Of a DNA stretch of 43,293 bases, positions 7,431-15,630 are shown piece by piece. Each line of letters starts with the position of its first letter. The stretch's first letter is position 1. Location of the stretch: NCBI GenBank assembly GCA_038326655.1, contig JBBQKG010000026.1, forward strand, positions 1 to 43,293. The letters are read 5' to 3'. The stretch comes from JBBQKG01 sp038326655. GTDB lineage: Bacteria > Actinomycetota > Thermoleophilia > Solirubrobacterales > JBBDJG01. The notes under the pieces were generated by a model. That model saw only the letters and a list, made by a program, of their open reading frames with translations, ran no database searches and was not told the DNA's origin. Both the position numbers and the translations under genes were made by a program.

Positions 7431-8093
7431 TCAGCCCAGCACGTATCCGACACCGTGCACGGTCGAGATCGCCGGCCCGCGGTCGAGGTCCCGGAGCTTG
7501 CGGCGAAGGCGGGCCATGTAGGCGTCGAGCGTGTTGTCGTGCACGATCGCGCCGTGGGGCCAGGCGGCCTGGATCAGCTCCCGGCGCCGGATCACCTCGC
7601 CGGGCCGCGCGGAGAGCGACGCCAGCAAGCGGAACTCGGTCGGCGTCAGCCGGACGGTGCGCTCTCCGGAGGAGATCGCGTGCGCCGCGGGATCGAGTCG
7701 CATGCCGTCGATCTCGGCGACGTCGTTGTTGATCCGCCGCAGCAGGGCGTGCAGCCGCGCGATCAGCTCGTCGAGCGCGAACGGCTTCGTCATGTAGTCG
7801 TCCCCGCCCGAGCTGAAGCCGGCCAGCCGGTCGGGCAGCGCGTCCTTGGCCGTGAGGAACAGGACCGGCGCTTGCAGGCCGCGCGCCCGGAGCGCCTGGC
7901 AGAGATCTCGCCCGTCCGTGTCGGGCAGGCCGATGTCGATCACGACCGCATCGGGCGACCGCGTCTCGACGCTGGCGAGCAGGTCGCCGCCGTTGGCGAA
8001 CGCGCGCACCTCGAAGTCCTCTTCACGCAGTCCCTGGACCAGCACTCGGCGGAGGTCCGCGTCGTCCTCGACGATCGCGATATGTGGTGACAT
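7431..8093 (-). CDS. OmpR/PhoB-family response regulator
   Basis: 220 residues. The receiver domain carries the acidic pair E9-D10/D11 (IVEDDADL), phospho-acceptor Asp53 (VIDIGLPD), Thr81 and Lys103 (MTKPF). A C-terminal winged helix (RLTPTEFRLLASLSARPGEVI through DAYMARLRRKL and VHGVGYVLG) is of the OmpR/PhoB type. It is expected to bind direct-repeat operators and activate or repress after phosphorylation by the kinase encoded next. The gene starts 28 nt after the stop of the ABC permease, with its own -10-like GATACT in that gap, so it may be read both from the transporter operon and alone. Confidence 0.93.
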   Translation of the reverse strand: MSPHIAIVEDDADLRRVLVQGLREEDFEVRAFANGGDLLASVETRSPDAVVIDIGLPDTDGRDLCQALRARGLQAPVLFLTAKDALPDRLAGFSSGGDDYMTKPFALDELIARLHALLRRINNDVAEIDGMRLDPAAHAISSGERTVRLTPTEFRLLASLSARPGEVIRRRELIQAAWPHGAIVHDNTLDAYMARLRRKLRDLDRGPAISTVHGVGYVLG

Positions 8094-8105
8094 CAGCGAG
8101 GAGGC

Positions 8106-8111
8106 AGTATC
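8106..8111 (-). promoter_or_regulatory. -10-like GATACT upstream of the response regulator
   Basis: The minus-strand sequence GCGGGATACTGC occurs 12 nt before ATG 8093. It shares GGGATACTGC with the repeated element before the two minus-strand genes at 662 and 1214. It lies in the short gap after the permease stop and could give the two-component genes a separate promoter. Confidence 0.4.
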
Positions 8112-8121
8112 CCGCGTGCGC

Positions 8122-10827
8122 TCATTGCTCGCGCAGCACCTCGCCGAGCGGCAGTGAACGCAGCCGGCGGGTGGCGAGCGCAGTCGCCAGTGCGGTCGCC
8201 ACCAGGGCGGCGCCGCCGAGGCCGGCGAGGAAGCCCCACGGGACCGCGAGCCCGTCGGGCGGGGGGTCGAAGACGTGGGTCAGCATCGCGACCAGCATCT
8301 TCGACAAGAGCCATCCCAGTCCGGCCGCGAGCACCACGCCCGCGCCGAGCACGATTCCGGCCTCGCTCCAGACGAATGCGCCGATCCGCCCGAGCGGCGC
8401 CCCCAGTGACGCCATCGTCGCGAACTCCTGCCGGCGCTCGAGGATCGCAAGCGCCACGAACAGGGCCATCGCGCCGGCTGTGAGCAGGATCACGAACGCC
8501 TCCTCGATGTGGCTGATGCCGGTGAGGTCGACCGTCGTGATCGAGCTGACGGTCTTGGCGGTCTGCTGGTCGATGCTCTGGACCCTGGTGCCGTCCGCCC
8601 TGGTGGCGGTGGTGACCCGGCGGGCGACAGCCGACGCGTGCCCGCCGGTCTTCGCGAACACGACGTTGGGGCCTGCGCTGTGGTCGGCCGCCTGCAGGTA
8701 GGACAGGTTCGCGACCATGAACGAGTCCTTGGGGGCGGAGGGGAACTCCTGAACGACGCCCGCGACGTGGAACGGCACCACGTGGAATCTGCCGCTGCGC
8801 TGGTCGAGCACCCGCAGCTTGAGCAGGTCGCCGGGGCGCAGCGAGAAATCCGTGATCGTCTCCTTGGAGATCAGGATGCCGTCGCGGGTCGAGGCCAGTC
8901 GCGACATGATCTGCTTAGCGGTGCCGCCCAGGAAGTAGGAGTCGCGCAGTGAGGTGGCCTTCGTGAAGGTGGCCGGGTCGACGCCATAGGTGTCCTGCAG
9001 GTCCGGCCCCACGTAGGCGTAGGAATGGTCCAGGGCGGTCGTGCTCTTCACGCCGGAGACCGAGGCGATCTTCCCGGGGAGGTCCTGCTTGGTCACGATG
9101 CCCGGCGGCGCGGTCGCCACCACGTCCGCTCCGATCGTGAGCTGCGCGTCGATCCGGGCCTGCTGGTCGTAGGTGGCGGAGAAGATGCCGAGGTTTACGC
9201 CGAACGCGAGCAGGAGGGCGACAATCACCAGCCCGCGGTTGATCGCGTCGCCGCGCCGCCCGGCGCTGACGGCCATGAACCCTCGCATCGTCGTCGCGCG
9301 CCCGCCCGCCGCCCGCCGGGCTACCCACGCCAGCGCGCTGCCGCGCAGGCGTACCAGCAACAGCGTGGCGCCGATCCAGAGCAGGGCGGGGGCAAAGAAC
9401 ATGTACACCGACAGCGACAGCGTCGGATTGGAATCCGGGTTGACGACCGCGGAGAAGCCCGTGCGCGCGGTGAGCCAGTAGATCAGGCCGCTGAGCCCGA
9501 GTGCGATCAGGTCGAGGTAGAGGCGCTGCCAGAGCGGCTTGCGCTCGCGCTGGGTCTTGCGGCGGCCTTCGGCGACGGTCCCGCGCAAGGAGGACCAGCT
9601 CGCTGCCAGGCGCGCGGCCAGTGCCCCGGCCGTCGCCACCAGCACACAGACCCCGACGGTCAGGAGGGCGCGGGCGACGGTCAGCTGAGCGCCGCCGCTG
9701 ACCAGCAGCTCCACGGCCGCAAGCCCCACGCCGGCGCCCAGCAGCCCGGCCACAACCCCGATCGCGAGGCTTTCGGCCCAGGCGAGCGCGAGCAGATCCC
9801 GGCGCGCGGCGCCGCGGGCGCGCAGCAGGGAGATATCGCGGCGGTCGCGATCGACCGTTCCGAGCGCCGCCAGGTACGCGAGCCCGAGCGCCACGAGCGC
9901 GCCGGGCAGCGCGAGCATGATGTAGAGGGTCTCGGCGTAGAGCGCGTCTCCGGCGGCCGTGTTCAGCTCGTCGGACAGGTTGTCGACGAATTGCACCTGG
10001 CCGGGCAGCGACCGTTCCACCCGGTTGCGAGTCTGGTCGGCGCGCTTCAGCGCGGCGCGCGGGCTTCCGTGCGAGAGCGGACCCGGGTCGAGCTGGGCCT
10101 GCACCTGCCACTGGACGCCGTTCTGCGCGCCCGGCTGCACGTTCGCACCCGGGTTCGCCGGCGCGATCGTGCGAAGCGCGGGCGCATAGCGCTTTGCGAA
10201 CGTGGCGACGTCGACGATCGCCACGTTGGCGGGCGGCTGGGCGGGCGCCGGCCCGAGCTGCGGGTCGAGTGGCTGGAAGAGCTGGTCCGGGGCGGTCACG
10301 AGCGCGACACCGGAGACCGCGTAGCGCTGGGGAGGGGCGCCGGCGCGCGGAGTGAGCGCGACCTTGTCGCCGATCCGCGCCTTGAGCGTGGCCGCCATCT
10401 GCTGGTCGAGCACCACGCCGCCGCGCTTGAACCCGCCCTGGAGAAACCGGAACGTCCCGATGTGATCGAGATAGCTCGGCGGCACCGCCAGCAGCGAGCC
10501 TTTGCCCGCGTTCGTGATGGCGCCTCCCGCACTGTGTGCCGCGCCCGCGAAAGGCGCGGTCGCGACCGGCGAGGCCTGCAGCACGCCCGGCTGGCGTGCT
10601 ACGTCAGCGGCTACCCGCTTGTCCTGCGCGAAGGAGCCCACCGGCCCCTGCCAGTCGAGCGGCACGCCGCGGACGGCACTGCCGCTCATCGTGCGCAGCG
10701 AGTTCCCGACGAACAGCAGCATCCCGCCGAGCAGCGCGACGGAGGCAGCCAGCACGAGCACTCTCACGAGCGTCTTTCCGGGCGCGCGCGCCAGCCCGGC
10801 CGCGGCCAGTCGAGCGGCGGTCACCAT
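8122..10827 (-). CDS. FtsX-type ABC transporter permease (large, two FtsX domains)
   Basis: About 901 residues from ATG 10827, which begins MVTAARLAAAGLARAPGKTLVRV. One helix comes first (VLVLAASVALLGGMLLF), then a large extracytoplasmic domain and three helices of a first FtsX core at about 360-470 (YIMLALPGALVALGLAYLAAL). A long middle section and second periplasmic domain follow, then a last FtsX core (VILLTAGAMALFVALAILERRQEFATMASLGA) with its final two helices. This architecture matches MacB/LolE-like mechanotransmission permeases of type VII ABC systems. Longer in-frame starts upstream lie inside the ATPase gene and read as Arg-rich noise. The start overlaps the ATPase stop by 7 bases (ATGGTGA). 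Confidence 0.85.
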   Translation of the reverse strand: MVTAARLAAAGLARAPGKTLVRVLVLAASVALLGGMLLFVGNSLRTMSGSAVRGVPLDWQGPVGSFAQDKRVAADVARQPGVLQASPVATAPFAGAAHSAGGAITNAGKGSLLAVPPSYLDHIGTFRFLQGGFKRGGVVLDQQMAATLKARIGDKVALTPRAGAPPQRYAVSGVALVTAPDQLFQPLDPQLGPAPAQPPANVAIVDVATFAKRYAPALRTIAPANPGANVQPGAQNGVQWQVQAQLDPGPLSHGSPRAALKRADQTRNRVERSLPGQVQFVDNLSDELNTAAGDALYAETLYIMLALPGALVALGLAYLAALGTVDRDRRDISLLRARGAARRDLLALAWAESLAIGVVAGLLGAGVGLAAVELLVSGGAQLTVARALLTVGVCVLVATAGALAARLAASWSSLRGTVAEGRRKTQRERKPLWQRLYLDLIALGLSGLIYWLTARTGFSAVVNPDSNPTLSLSVYMFFAPALLWIGATLLLVRLRGSALAWVARRAAGGRATTMRGFMAVSAGRRGDAINRGLVIVALLLAFGVNLGIFSATYDQQARIDAQLTIGADVVATAPPGIVTKQDLPGKIASVSGVKSTTALDHSYAYVGPDLQDTYGVDPATFTKATSLRDSYFLGGTAKQIMSRLASTRDGILISKETITDFSLRPGDLLKLRVLDQRSGRFHVVPFHVAGVVQEFPSAPKDSFMVANLSYLQAADHSAGPNVVFAKTGGHASAVARRVTTATRADGTRVQSIDQQTAKTVSSITTVDLTGISHIEEAFVILLTAGAMALFVALAILERRQEFATMASLGAPLGRIGAFVWSEAGIVLGAGVVLAAGLGWLLSKMLVAMLTHVFDPPPDGLAVPWGFLAGLGGAALVATALATALATRRLRSLPLGEVLREQ

Positions 10828-11525
10828 TGCGCGGTCTGCTCGTCCACGACGTGACCGTCGGAGAGCTCGAGCGTACGGTCGAACCGGGCGGCCACGTCGG
10901 CGTCGTGAGTGGCGGTGACGAATGCGAAGCCGAGCTCGTCGTGCAGCGCATCGATGAGGTTGAGCACGCGCTCGCCGGTGTCGCTGTCGAGATGGCCCGT
11001 GGGCTCGTCGCACAGGAGCAGCTCTGGGCGCTGGCCGAGCGCCCTGGCGATCGCAACGCGCTGGGCCTCACCGCCGGACAGCTCTGCCGGGAGCGCATCG
11101 AGCTTCGCCGTGAGGCCGACCAGGGACAGGAGCTCCTCGGGATCGCGATTGCGGTCGGCGGCCTCGGAGACGTCGACCGCGAACGCGACGTTCTCGAACG
11201 CGGTGAAGTGTGGGAGTAGGTTCGCGCTCTGAAAGATGTACGCGATGCCTCGTGCCCGCGCACGCGTGCGCGCGCGGGCGTCGAGCGAGGAGAGCAGCTC
11301 GCCCTTCCAGCTGACCGTGCCGAGCGTGGGGGAGACAAGGCCTCCCAGCACATGGAGCAGCGTTGTCTTGCCCGACCCGGAGGGGCCCCAGAGCGCAATC
11401 GACTCGCCGCGCCCGATCGTGAGGTCGACATCGGCGAGGGCCACGACGCTCGCGCTGCCGGAGCCGTATGAGACGGTCACTTCGTGACAGGCGGCGATCG
11501 CCTCGCGGCGGGTCATCAGCGTCAC
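10821..11525 (-). CDS. ABC transporter ATPase (MacB/LolD type), second of two
   Basis: 234 residues. Walker A GPSGSGKT at 47-54, Q-loop FQSANL at about 99-103, signature LSGGEAQR at 149-156, Walker B LLLCDE at 169-174 with the D-loop GHLD, and the H-loop His in THDAD. The family pairs with FtsX-type permeases, and the permease gene overlaps its 3' end. Start GTG 11525 overlaps the stop of the preceding ATPase gene (GTGA); ATG 11516 is an alternative. Together with the other ATPase it may form a heterodimeric motor for the single long permease. Confidence 0.9.
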   Translation of the reverse strand: MTLMTRREAIAACHEVTVSYGSGSASVVALADVDLTIGRGESIALWGPSGSGKTTLLHVLGGLVSPTLGTVSWKGELLSSLDARARTRARARGIAYIFQSANLLPHFTAFENVAFAVDVSEAADRNRDPEELLSLVGLTAKLDALPAELSGGEAQRVAIARALGQRPELLLCDEPTGHLDSDTGERVLNLIDALHDELGFAFVTATHDADVAARFDRTLELSDGHVVDEQTAQW

Positions 11526-12238
11526 GCAATTCTCCCATCCGAGAGCTCGATCACGCGGTCTGCCGCTGCCGCCACCGTGGTGGAGTGGGTCACGACGATC
11601 ACGGCCGAGCCGTGCTCGGCGCGCAGGCGCGACAGCGACGCCAGCACGAGCTGCTCGTTTCGCCCGTCGAGCTCACCGGTCGGCTCGTCGGCGAGCACGA
11701 GACGGGCCTCGCGCGCTGCCGCGGCGGCGATCGCGACCCGCTGTTGCTCGCCGCCGGACAGCGCCGCCGCCCGGTGCGTGTGGCGCCCGCGCAGTCCGAA
11801 CTCCTCGAGCGCCGAGTCGGCCGCGGCGGCCGGAGCGGGCCGCCCCGCGAGCCTCAGTGAGAGGGTCACGTTCTCGTGTGCCGACAGGGAGGGCCAGAGG
11901 TTGTCGCTTTGGAACACGATCGCGACGTCGTGGGCGCGGTAAGCGGCGAGCTCGGTTTCGGTCGAGCGCGCCAGCGAGTCGCCGAACGCGCGCACCTCCC
12001 CGGCCGACGGCTGGTCAAGTCCGGCCGCCAGCGCGAGCATCGTGCTCTTGCCGCAGCCCGAAGGTCCGAGCACGGCCACGAACTCACCGAGTTGGACGCG
12101 CATGTCCAACCCCCGCAACGCGACCGTCTCGACCGGCCCTGAGCGGTAGATCCTGAACACGTCGATCAGCTCAAGCGCGGGTTGCTCACGCTCCGCCCTC
12201 GCCTCCGGCTCGATGTAGAGGCTTCGCGTCAGTGCCAC
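11522..12238 (-). CDS. ABC transporter ATPase (MacB/LolD type), first of two
   Basis: About 238 residues from GTG 12238 (reads ALTRSLYIEPEARAE). Walker A GPSGCGKS at 58-65, Q-loop FQSDNLWPS, signature LSGGEQQR, Walker B LVLADEPTGELD and an H-loop THSTTV are all present. The open frame extends much further upstream, but that part is antisense-quality sequence lying over the lipoprotein gene. GTG 12238 sits 10 bases inside the 3' end of that gene, as expected for coupled translation. It differs clearly from the neighbouring ATPase, so it is not a recent duplicate. Confidence 0.88.
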   Translation of the reverse strand: MALTRSLYIEPEARAEREQPALELIDVFRIYRSGPVETVALRGLDMRVQLGEFVAVLGPSGCGKSTMLALAAGLDQPSAGEVRAFGDSLARSTETELAAYRAHDVAIVFQSDNLWPSLSAHENVTLSLRLAGRPAPAAAADSALEEFGLRGRHTHRAAALSGGEQQRVAIAAAAAREARLVLADEPTGELDGRNEQLVLASLSRLRAEHGSAVIVVTHSTTVAAAADRVIELSDGRIA

Positions 12239-12843
12239 CTGAAGCTCTCGATCATCAGCCGGTAGGCGTCGACGTTGTCGACGCCCTGCGGCGTGCCGAG
12301 ATCCACTGTGGCGGCCTTTCCGGGACCGGGTACCTGATACCGGTCGACGAGCAGGATGACGCGTTTGCCGGTGACCGGATTGGGCGCGCTGCGCGTCGAG
12401 TAGCGCGACTGGATCATCGGTGTGCCCTTGATCGTCACCTGCTTCGGCGGCGTGATCACGACCAGCGTGGGGTTCGAGCGCTTCAGTTTCGCGAGATCTA
12501 CCGAGGCCTCGTGAACCGTGCGCGGCCCGCCGGAGCCCGCAACGACGTGGACGATGTTGTTCTTGTCCTTGAACGTGACGTCCTTCCCGGCGCCGGCCTG
12601 CGTCCAGCCTTCCGGGTACTTCACCGAGTACCCGGCGGATCGGTCGTCGAAGACGAGGAAGACCTGGTTGTCCGGGATGTCGCCCGTGGCGGCCGACCTG
12701 GCCTCCGCCGAGAGGGCGCCGGCGCGGTCGGCGGACGCGGGCGTGGACGACGATTGGCCGTCCGAGCTGCCGCAACCGCCCGCCGCCAGAGCGGCAGCCA
12801 CGCTCACGGACCAGACGGCGGCGAGATGGCGAGGTCTTGACAT
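12229..12843 (-). CDS. Lipoprotein of the ABC operon (PsbP-like domain)
   Basis: 204 residues from ATG 12843. Lipoprotein signal RPRHLAAVWSVSVAAALAAGGCG, with the modified Cys after AAGG. A Ser/Gly-rich linker leads to a domain with FVFDDRSAGYSVKYPEGW-like opening, VTFKDKNNIVHVVAG and a C-terminal RLMIESFRW. The sequence Y-S-(V/I)-x-(Y)-P-x-G-W followed by a late (M/I)-x-x-S-F is typical of PsbP/DUF1795-like extracytoplasmic lipoproteins. As first gene of the ABC block it may act as a periplasmic substrate-delivery or accessory protein for the FtsX exporter. That role is inferred from position only. Confidence 0.7.
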   Translation of the reverse strand: MSRPRHLAAVWSVSVAAALAAGGCGSSDGQSSSTPASADRAGALSAEARSAATGDIPDNQVFLVFDDRSAGYSVKYPEGWTQAGAGKDVTFKDKNNIVHVVAGSGGPRTVHEASVDLAKLKRSNPTLVVITPPKQVTIKGTPMIQSRYSTRSAPNPVTGKRVILLVDRYQVPGPGKAATVDLGTPQGVDNVDAYRLMIESFRWH

Positions 12844-12844
12844 A

Positions 12845-12862
12845 CCGGTGATTTTGCACCGG
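12845..12862 (-). promoter_or_regulatory. Perfect inverted repeat directly before the lipoprotein start
   Basis: CCGGTG and CACCGG flank a 6-nt AT-rich centre (minus strand CAAAAT), ending one base before ATG 12843. It could be an operator for the ABC/two-component operon or an RNA hairpin hiding the start. There is no U-tract, so it is not a typical terminator for the upstream acyl-CoA synthetase. Confidence 0.4.
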
Positions 12863-12902
12863 CACACCTGAAACTCTCCTGACTCCTGGCGGGAGGGCGG
12901 CT

Positions 12903-14711
12903 CTAGCGGGCGTACAGCCCGTCGAAGAGGTCGTCGTACTTGTCGTAGACGACGCTCCGCTTGACCTTCAGCGTCGGTGTGAGCTCGCCCGTCTCCTGGG
13001 AGAGGTCGTGATCGAGGATCGCGAACTTCTTGATCTGCTCGACCTGCGCGTACTTCGCGTTGACGGCGTCGAGCTCGGCCTGGATCAGCTCGCGTACCTC
13101 CCCGTTCGCCGCAAGCGCGTCCATGCCGGTCGGCAGTTCGCGCTCGCGGGCCCATGGCACGATCTCCTCCTCGTCGAGCGTGATCAGCGCAACGGGGAAC
13201 GGCCGCCGGTCCCCGTACATCACGGCCTGCGAGATCCAACGCGACTGCTTGAGGTCGTTCTCGAGGTTGGCGGGGGCGAGGTTCTTGCCGCCCGCCGTGA
13301 TGATGATGTCCTTCTTCCGGCCCGTGATCTTGAGGTAGCCCTCGTCGTCGAGCTGGCCGAGGTCACCGGTGTGGATCCAACCCTCGTCGTCCAGCACCTC
13401 GCGCGTGGCCGGCTCGTTCTGCCAGTAGCCGAGGAACACGTTCGGGCCGCGCAGGAGGATCTCGCCGTCCTCGGCAGTGCGCACCTCGACCCCCGGCATC
13501 GCCCGGCCGACGGTGCCGAACTTGAAATCCTGGCGCGTCGACGTCGTGCCCACGCCGGTGGTCTCGGTCATGCCGTATCCCTCCAGCACCGGACAGCCGG
13601 CGGCGTAGAAGAACTCGAGGATCTCCGGCGCGATCGGCGCCGCGCCCGTGGTGGCCTCGCGCATGCGCCCGCCGAAGAGCGCGCGCACGTGCTTGAAGAT
13701 CCGCTCGTCGGCCTGCTCGAACAGGCGGCGCAGCTCCGCGGGCACCGGCTCTCCGCGGGCTTCCATGCTGCGCACCCGCACGCCGAGCTTGACCGCCTGG
13801 CGGAACTGCTCACGCTCCTCGGGGCTGGCCTTGGCGAGCTGCGCGGTCGCGAGGCCGTAGAGCTTCTCGAAGATACGCGGCACCGAGGGCACGTAGTCGG
13901 GGTGCAGCTCGGCGATCTCGGGGATGATCTGCCTGGTGTCGCCGCCGTAGTAGGCGAGCGTGCCGCCCAGGTAGAGCACCGCGATCTGGATCAGCTGCGC
14001 GAACACGTGGGCGAGCGGCAGGTACAGGTATGCGACGTCTGCTGCTCCGGTCACGCCCAACTGGTCGACCATGTCGCAGAGCGCCCGGAAGTTGCCGTGC
14101 GAAAGCACACAGCCCTTCGGCGGCCCGGTCGTGCCCGAGGTGTAGATGAACATCAGGGGGTCGTTCGGCGCGACCGCGGCGATCCGCCGGGCGAGCTCCG
14201 CTTCATCGCCTCCGCGGGCACGGAGGTCGTCGAGCGTGATCGCGTCGGGATCGTCGCCGTCGATCACGATCACCGTCTGGAGATCCGGCAGGCGCTCCCG
14301 CACGGCGCGCACCTTGGCGAGTTGCGCAGCGTTCTCGCCGACCACCGCGACGGCGCCGGAGTTCCCGGCGACCCACTCGCACTCTTCCGGCGAGTTCGTC
14401 GGATAGATCGGCACCACGACCGCGCCCGCCATCGCGATCGCAAGCTCGAGCGTGGTCCACTCAGCGCGGGTGTTGGCAAGGACGCAGACCCGCTCCGTGG
14501 GCGCGACGCCGATGTCGATGAGCCCGAGCGCGAGCGCGCGCGCGTCCGCGGCCAGTTCGCGATAGGAGCGGTCGGCCCACGCATCGCCGTGCTTGAAGCG
14601 CAGCGCAGCCCGGTCACCGTGGCGCTCGGCAGCGAAGTCGGCGAGCCCGGCGATCGTGCGCAGATCCGCGGTCGCGTCGTGCCCATGAGTGGTGGTCGCA
14701 GAGGCGTCCAT
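12903..14711 (-). CDS. Long-chain acyl-CoA synthetase (AMP-forming)
   Basis: 602 residues, the size of FadD15-type long-chain fatty-acid CoA ligases. The adenylate-forming P-loop YTSGTTGPPKG is at 190-200. The A5-like motif GYGMTETTG, the hinge/A7 region TGDLGQLDDEGYLKITGRKKD and the following IITAGGKNLAP are all intact. The reaction is fatty acid + ATP + CoA to acyl-CoA + AMP + PPi in the cytosol or at the membrane. ATG 14711 is preceded by a -10-like TAGACT (14724-14729). Acyl-CoA made here could feed the WS/DGAT at 35850 and the acyl-CoA dehydrogenase at 42493, but no operon links them. Confidence 0.92.
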   Translation of the reverse strand: MDASATTTHGHDATADLRTIAGLADFAAERHGDRAALRFKHGDAWADRSYRELAADARALALGLIDIGVAPTERVCVLANTRAEWTTLELAIAMAGAVVVPIYPTNSPEECEWVAGNSGAVAVVGENAAQLAKVRAVRERLPDLQTVIVIDGDDPDAITLDDLRARGGDEAELARRIAAVAPNDPLMFIYTSGTTGPPKGCVLSHGNFRALCDMVDQLGVTGAADVAYLYLPLAHVFAQLIQIAVLYLGGTLAYYGGDTRQIIPEIAELHPDYVPSVPRIFEKLYGLATAQLAKASPEEREQFRQAVKLGVRVRSMEARGEPVPAELRRLFEQADERIFKHVRALFGGRMREATTGAAPIAPEILEFFYAAGCPVLEGYGMTETTGVGTTSTRQDFKFGTVGRAMPGVEVRTAEDGEILLRGPNVFLGYWQNEPATREVLDDEGWIHTGDLGQLDDEGYLKITGRKKDIIITAGGKNLAPANLENDLKQSRWISQAVMYGDRRPFPVALITLDEEEIVPWARERELPTGMDALAANGEVRELIQAELDAVNAKYAQVEQIKKFAILDHDLSQETGELTPTLKVKRSVVYDKYDDLFDGLYAR

Positions 14712-14818
14712 CGAGCCGACGCGAGTCTACCCGCGGCGCGCGCCCCGAGGCATGACGCCGACCGTGATCTGGCCGCCGAGCCGGGGGTGGCCCCCGATTC
14801 CGGTTGCGGGGCGCTTGC

Positions 14819-14824
14819 TAGCTT
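14819..14824 (+). promoter_or_regulatory. -10-like TAGCTT for the MTA phosphorylase gene
   Basis: TAGCTT is followed by 8 nt and then ATG 14833. No Shine-Dalgarno sequence is seen, so this fits leaderless transcription of the salvage pair. On the other strand TAGACT (14724-14729) serves the divergent acyl-CoA synthetase. Confidence 0.45.
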
Positions 14825-14832
14825 CCTGCGCG

Positions 14833-15630
14833 ATGAAGGTCGGGATCATCACGGGCACCGGGACGTACGCCATGCCGGGCCTGGGGGCCGGCTCGGCGGA
14901 GCCGGTCGGGACCCGCTTCGGCGAGGCGCTCGTGGCGCATGGAACGGTCGGGGAGGTCGACGTCCTGCATGTGTCTCGGCACGGCCGGGGCCACAGCCGG
15001 CTCTCGAATCAGGTGGCCCACCGGGCGAACGTCGCCGCGTTGAAGGAGCTGGGCGCCGATTGCGTGCTCGGCGTGACGGTCTGCGGGGCGGTCGATCCCT
15101 CACTGCCGCTCGGCTCGGTGGTGGTGTTCGACGACCTTCACTTCCTTCAGAACCGCCTCCCCGACGGGTCGATCTGCACCTTCTACGACACGCCGGGAGA
15201 CCCGCTGCGCGGCCACTGGATCTACGAGCGCCCGTTCTCCGAAGACGTCCGCGCCGTGCTGCTGGAGGCCTGCGCCGAGGTGGAGGCACCGGCACGTGAC
15301 GGCGGTTGTTACGGCCATGTCGACGGGCCGCGCTTCAATACGCGCGCCGAGATCCGCGCGCTTGCGCTGGCCGGTGTCACGGCCGTCAGCCAGACCGCCG
15401 GCCCGGAGACCGTGCTCTGTGGCGAGATCGAGCTTCCGTACGCGCTGCTCGGCTACGCGACCGACTACGCAAACGGCGTGATGGAGGAGCCGACGCCGGT
15501 GGAAGAGCTGGTGCGCCTGATAGGCGCCAGCACCGGGGTGTTCGCGGCGGTGCTCGAGCGCGCGCTCTCGAAGCTCGTCGGCCGCGAGCCGGCGCCGCCC
15601 GGCACGATCTACCGCTTCGAGCGTGAATGA
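14833..15630 (+). CDS. S-methyl-5'-thioadenosine phosphorylase / purine nucleoside phosphorylase (MTAP family)
   Basis: 265 residues beginning MKVGIITGTGTY, with the phosphate-site RHG-x-G-H block (VSRHGRGHS), the helix VAHRANVAALKELG and the DGPRFNTRAEI substrate loop of MTAP/PNP family II. It cleaves methylthioadenosine (or another purine nucleoside) with phosphate to give a free base. Two normally conserved spots differ: SQT where NMT is usual, and TDYA where TDYD is usual, so substrate preference may be altered. The gene overlaps the downstream adenine phosphoribosyltransferase by ATGA, which supports adenine as the product. Frame upstream of 14833 is not family-like. Confidence 0.85.
   Translation: MKVGIITGTGTYAMPGLGAGSAEPVGTRFGEALVAHGTVGEVDVLHVSRHGRGHSRLSNQVAHRANVAALKELGADCVLGVTVCGAVDPSLPLGSVVVFDDLHFLQNRLPDGSICTFYDTPGDPLRGHWIYERPFSEDVRAVLLEACAEVEAPARDGGCYGHVDGPRFNTRAEIRALALAGVTAVSQTAGPETVLCGEIELPYALLGYATDYANGVMEEPTPVEELVRLIGASTGVFAAVLERALSKLVGREPAPPGTIYRFERE

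Noticed and set aside
6345..8090. Plus-strand open frame of about 580 codons over the kinase and regulator
   Set aside because: It is antisense to two genes with complete catalytic motifs, and its composition is typical of shadow frames.
9025..10854. Plus-strand open frame of about 600 codons over the FtsX permease
   Set aside because: It is an antisense shadow. The minus strand shows signal, helices and a permease core.
10828..11013. N-terminal extension of the FtsX permease frame
   Set aside because: The extension is Arg/His-rich, lies inside the ATPase gene and lacks family similarity. ATG 10827, overlapping the ATPase stop, fits the permease N-terminus.
13008..15299. Long plus-strand open frame across the acyl-CoA synthetase and part of the MTAP-family gene
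   Set aside because: The minus-strand synthetase has all AMP-ligase motifs and the MTAP gene is in another frame. This frame has no recognisable motif.
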